Positions 62,742 through 64,000 of a stretch of 64,000 nucleotides of DNA are shown here, in pieces. This stretch comes from Variovorax paradoxus (GTDB lineage: Bacteria > Pseudomonadota > Gammaproteobacteria > Burkholderiales > Burkholderiaceae_C): positions 4,857,501-4,921,500 of the forward strand of contig NZ_CP091716.1 in assembly GCF_022009635.1 (NCBI RefSeq), written 5' to 3'. Each line of letters begins with the position of its first letter. The stretch's first letter is position 1. The position numbers and the translations under genes are program-made. The notes below the pieces were generated by a model, which made no database searches, had not been told where the DNA came from, and was given only the letters and a program-made list of their open reading frames with translations.

Positions 62742-63230
62742 ATGAACCGATCCTTGACCTGCCTGCTCGCCAGCGGCCTGCTGACCACGGCCGCTTTCGC
62801 GGCTTCGCCACCGGCACCGGCTGCCCCTACGGCCACCACGACGCCTGCCGCCGTGGAGACCCCCGCCGCATCGGCACCTCCCGCCGCGAGCGGCATCGCG
62901 GAAGTCGAGGCCGCCGTACGCGCCTGGGCCGCCGCCTGGTCGGCCCGCGACGCGGACCGCTACCTCGCCGCCTACGCGCCCGACTTCACGCCGCCGCGCA
63001 ACAAGGACCGCAAGCGCTGGGAAAGCGACCGCCGCGCGCGCATCGCTGACAAGTCGAGCATCAGCGTGGGCATCGAAGACCTGGTCATCAGCATCAACGG
63101 ACAGGCCGCGAGCGCCAGGTTCAAGCAGGTCTACCGCGCCGACAAGGTGAAGGAAACCGGCCGCAAGACGCTGGAACTGCAGCGCGTGGGCAGCCAGTGG
63201 CTGATCCGCAAGGAAAGCGCGGGCGGCTGA
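62742..63230 (+). CDS. exported NTF2-like (SnoaL/DUF4440-type) protein
   Basis: 162 residues. Signal peptide (MNRSLTCLLASGLLTTAAFA), a Pro/Ala/Thr linker (about 21-50), then an NTF2-fold domain: VEAAVRAWAAAWSARDADRY, LAAYAPDFTPPRNKDRKRWE, RFKQVYRADKVKETGRKTLE, LQRVGSQWLIRKE. The domain type is common near L,D-transpeptidases and tetratricopeptide proteins; ligand unknown. Confidence 0.85.
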   Translation: MNRSLTCLLASGLLTTAAFAASPPAPAAPTATTTPAAVETPAASAPPAASGIAEVEAAVRAWAAAWSARDADRYLAAYAPDFTPPRNKDRKRWESDRRARIADKSSISVGIEDLVISINGQAASARFKQVYRADKVKETGRKTLELQRVGSQWLIRKESAGG

Positions 63231-63236
63231 CCGCGC

Positions 63237-63656
63237 TCACAGCCCCAGCTTCGTCAACGCCCAGGCCACGGTGCCGAGCTGCACCACGTTGAGCGTCATG
63301 CCGGCGATGTGAAGGCGGCGGAACTGGCGGGCCGAGACATCGACCGCCGGGATCGTGCCGCGCAGCAGGTCCATGCGCGGAATGATCAGCCAGCGGCGCA
63401 GCGAGAACGCCAGGCCCGCAATGAAGGCCATGCCCACGGAAAAAACCGGCCGGCCCGACCAGGCATAGCAAAGCGCCGCCGCGCTCCCCGTGAACATCAC
63501 CGCAAGGTAGTAGACGTTGAACAGGCCGCGGATGAAGCGCGAGTCCAGCGGCGTGTCGTGCTTGAGGCTCAGCAGCGGCAGCGAGCCCATCATGAAAAAG
63601 CCCATCCAGACGAGCAGCAAGACTGTCGCCATGAGTGCAAAAACGATGGGAAGCAT
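63237..63656 (-). CDS. small integral membrane protein, unknown
   Basis: 139 residues, start ATG 63656 (MLPIVFALMATVLLLVWMGF). Four hydrophobic helices. Conserved-looking LSLKHDTPLDSRFIRGLFNV and RMDLLRGTIPAVDVSARQFR loops. Convergent with the NTF2-like gene, six bases between stops. No function assigned. Confidence 0.75.
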   Translation of the reverse strand: MLPIVFALMATVLLLVWMGFFMMGSLPLLSLKHDTPLDSRFIRGLFNVYYLAVMFTGSAAALCYAWSGRPVFSVGMAFIAGLAFSLRRWLIIPRMDLLRGTIPAVDVSARQFRRLHIAGMTLNVVQLGTVAWALTKLGL

Positions 63657-63820
63657 GTGGTGGACCTTCCGCGGTGCCGGAGCATAGCGCCGGGCAATGC
63701 GGTTGCGGTATCGGGAAATCGACCGGGGCAATCGCCATTTCCTTAAGCGAAAAGGGTTCATGAAGGTGTCACCACATGCAACGATGCTGCAGCCCTCGAT
63801 CTCCGAAAGCTGTGGCTGCC

Positions 63821-64000
63821 ATGTTTCCCACCAAGACCGACAAGGCGCGCGACGAACTCCAGGGCGGACAGCGCACGCTCAGCCAGCGTGAACGGGCACT
63901 GCTGCTCATGGCCGACGGGCGGCGCTCGCTGACCGACTTCAGCCCGCTCTTCAGCAGCCGCGACGAGGCCGAGCGGGCCATCCAGGCGCTGGTGCAGCGC
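63821..64000 (+). CDS. unknown protein, partial at right edge
   Basis: The first 60 codons from ATG 63821 are in the window (MFPTKTDKARDELQGGQRTL, LSQRERALLLMADGRRSLTD). Basic, helical, resembling the N-terminus of a group of short Comamonadaceae proteins with an LSQRER(A/T)LLL motif, of unknown function. Rest lies outside. The 164 bases upstream show no other gene. Confidence 0.55.
   Translation, partial: MFPTKTDKARDELQGGQRTLSQRERALLLMADGRRSLTDFSPLFSSRDEAERAIQALVQR

Overview
The window looks like chromosome from a high-GC betaproteobacterium of the order Burkholderiales, most likely family Comamonadaceae and close to Variovorax. This is inferred from the GC-rich codon use, a Bug-type solute receptor, the many type III CoA-transferases, the DenD/TRAP and scoAB arrangements and densely packed overlapping genes. 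I see no rRNA, tRNA, CRISPR array or prophage. One insertion sequence is present, and no gene-free stretch exceeds about 240 bases. Both window edges cut a gene.

Left part (1-17100): a valine catabolic operon (mmsA, an LprI-like periplasmic protein, an acyl-CoA dehydrogenase, a 3-hydroxyisobutyryl-CoA hydrolase) lies opposite its LysR regulator. Then come an aminotransferase, a DUF4241-ankyrin protein, a CoA-transferase, scoAB with a divergent PAS-LuxR regulator, an IS1182-type element inserted exactly at the stop codons of two convergent genes, a GNAT acetyltransferase, and an operon of CoA-transferase, HMG-CoA lyase-like, VOC and Bug receptor genes that looks like uptake and cleavage of a 3-hydroxy-dicarboxylate.

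Middle (17200-36900): an eight-gene envelope-stress locus reads DUF2170, PspA, a double ribbon-helix-helix-like protein, a YqiJ-like membrane protein, a YqiK-like flotillin, a giant AAA ATPase, a phospholipase D-fold protein and a CorA-like protein. It starts from a near-consensus sigma-70 promoter. Next are a LysR regulator, a molybdopterin-binding TOBE protein, an acetaldehyde dehydrogenase/DUF779 pair controlled by a divergent sigma-54 activator, and a row of two unusual fusions (LysR HTH plus nitroreductase; M24 peptidase fold plus gamma-glutamylcyclotransferase) followed by a methyltransferase.

Right part (37000-64000): OpgD glucan protein, FKBP isomerase, ethanolamine ammonia-lyase EutBC (whose product acetaldehyde is the substrate of the dehydrogenase above), a membrane-bound gluconate-type dehydrogenase, an AhpD-like protein, a lipid A modification block (EptA, two PAP2 phosphatases, an OmpR-type two-component system) with shared CTGAA repeats, an SDR/EamA/thioesterase operon, ETF-ubiquinone oxidoreductase (the electron exit for the acyl-CoA dehydrogenase), DenD with a TRAP transporter, an AraC regulator, an Fsr-like MFS exporter and small envelope proteins.

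Coordinates, reading frames, overlaps and short motifs were read from the sequence. Functions rest on family recognition by eye, with no database search.
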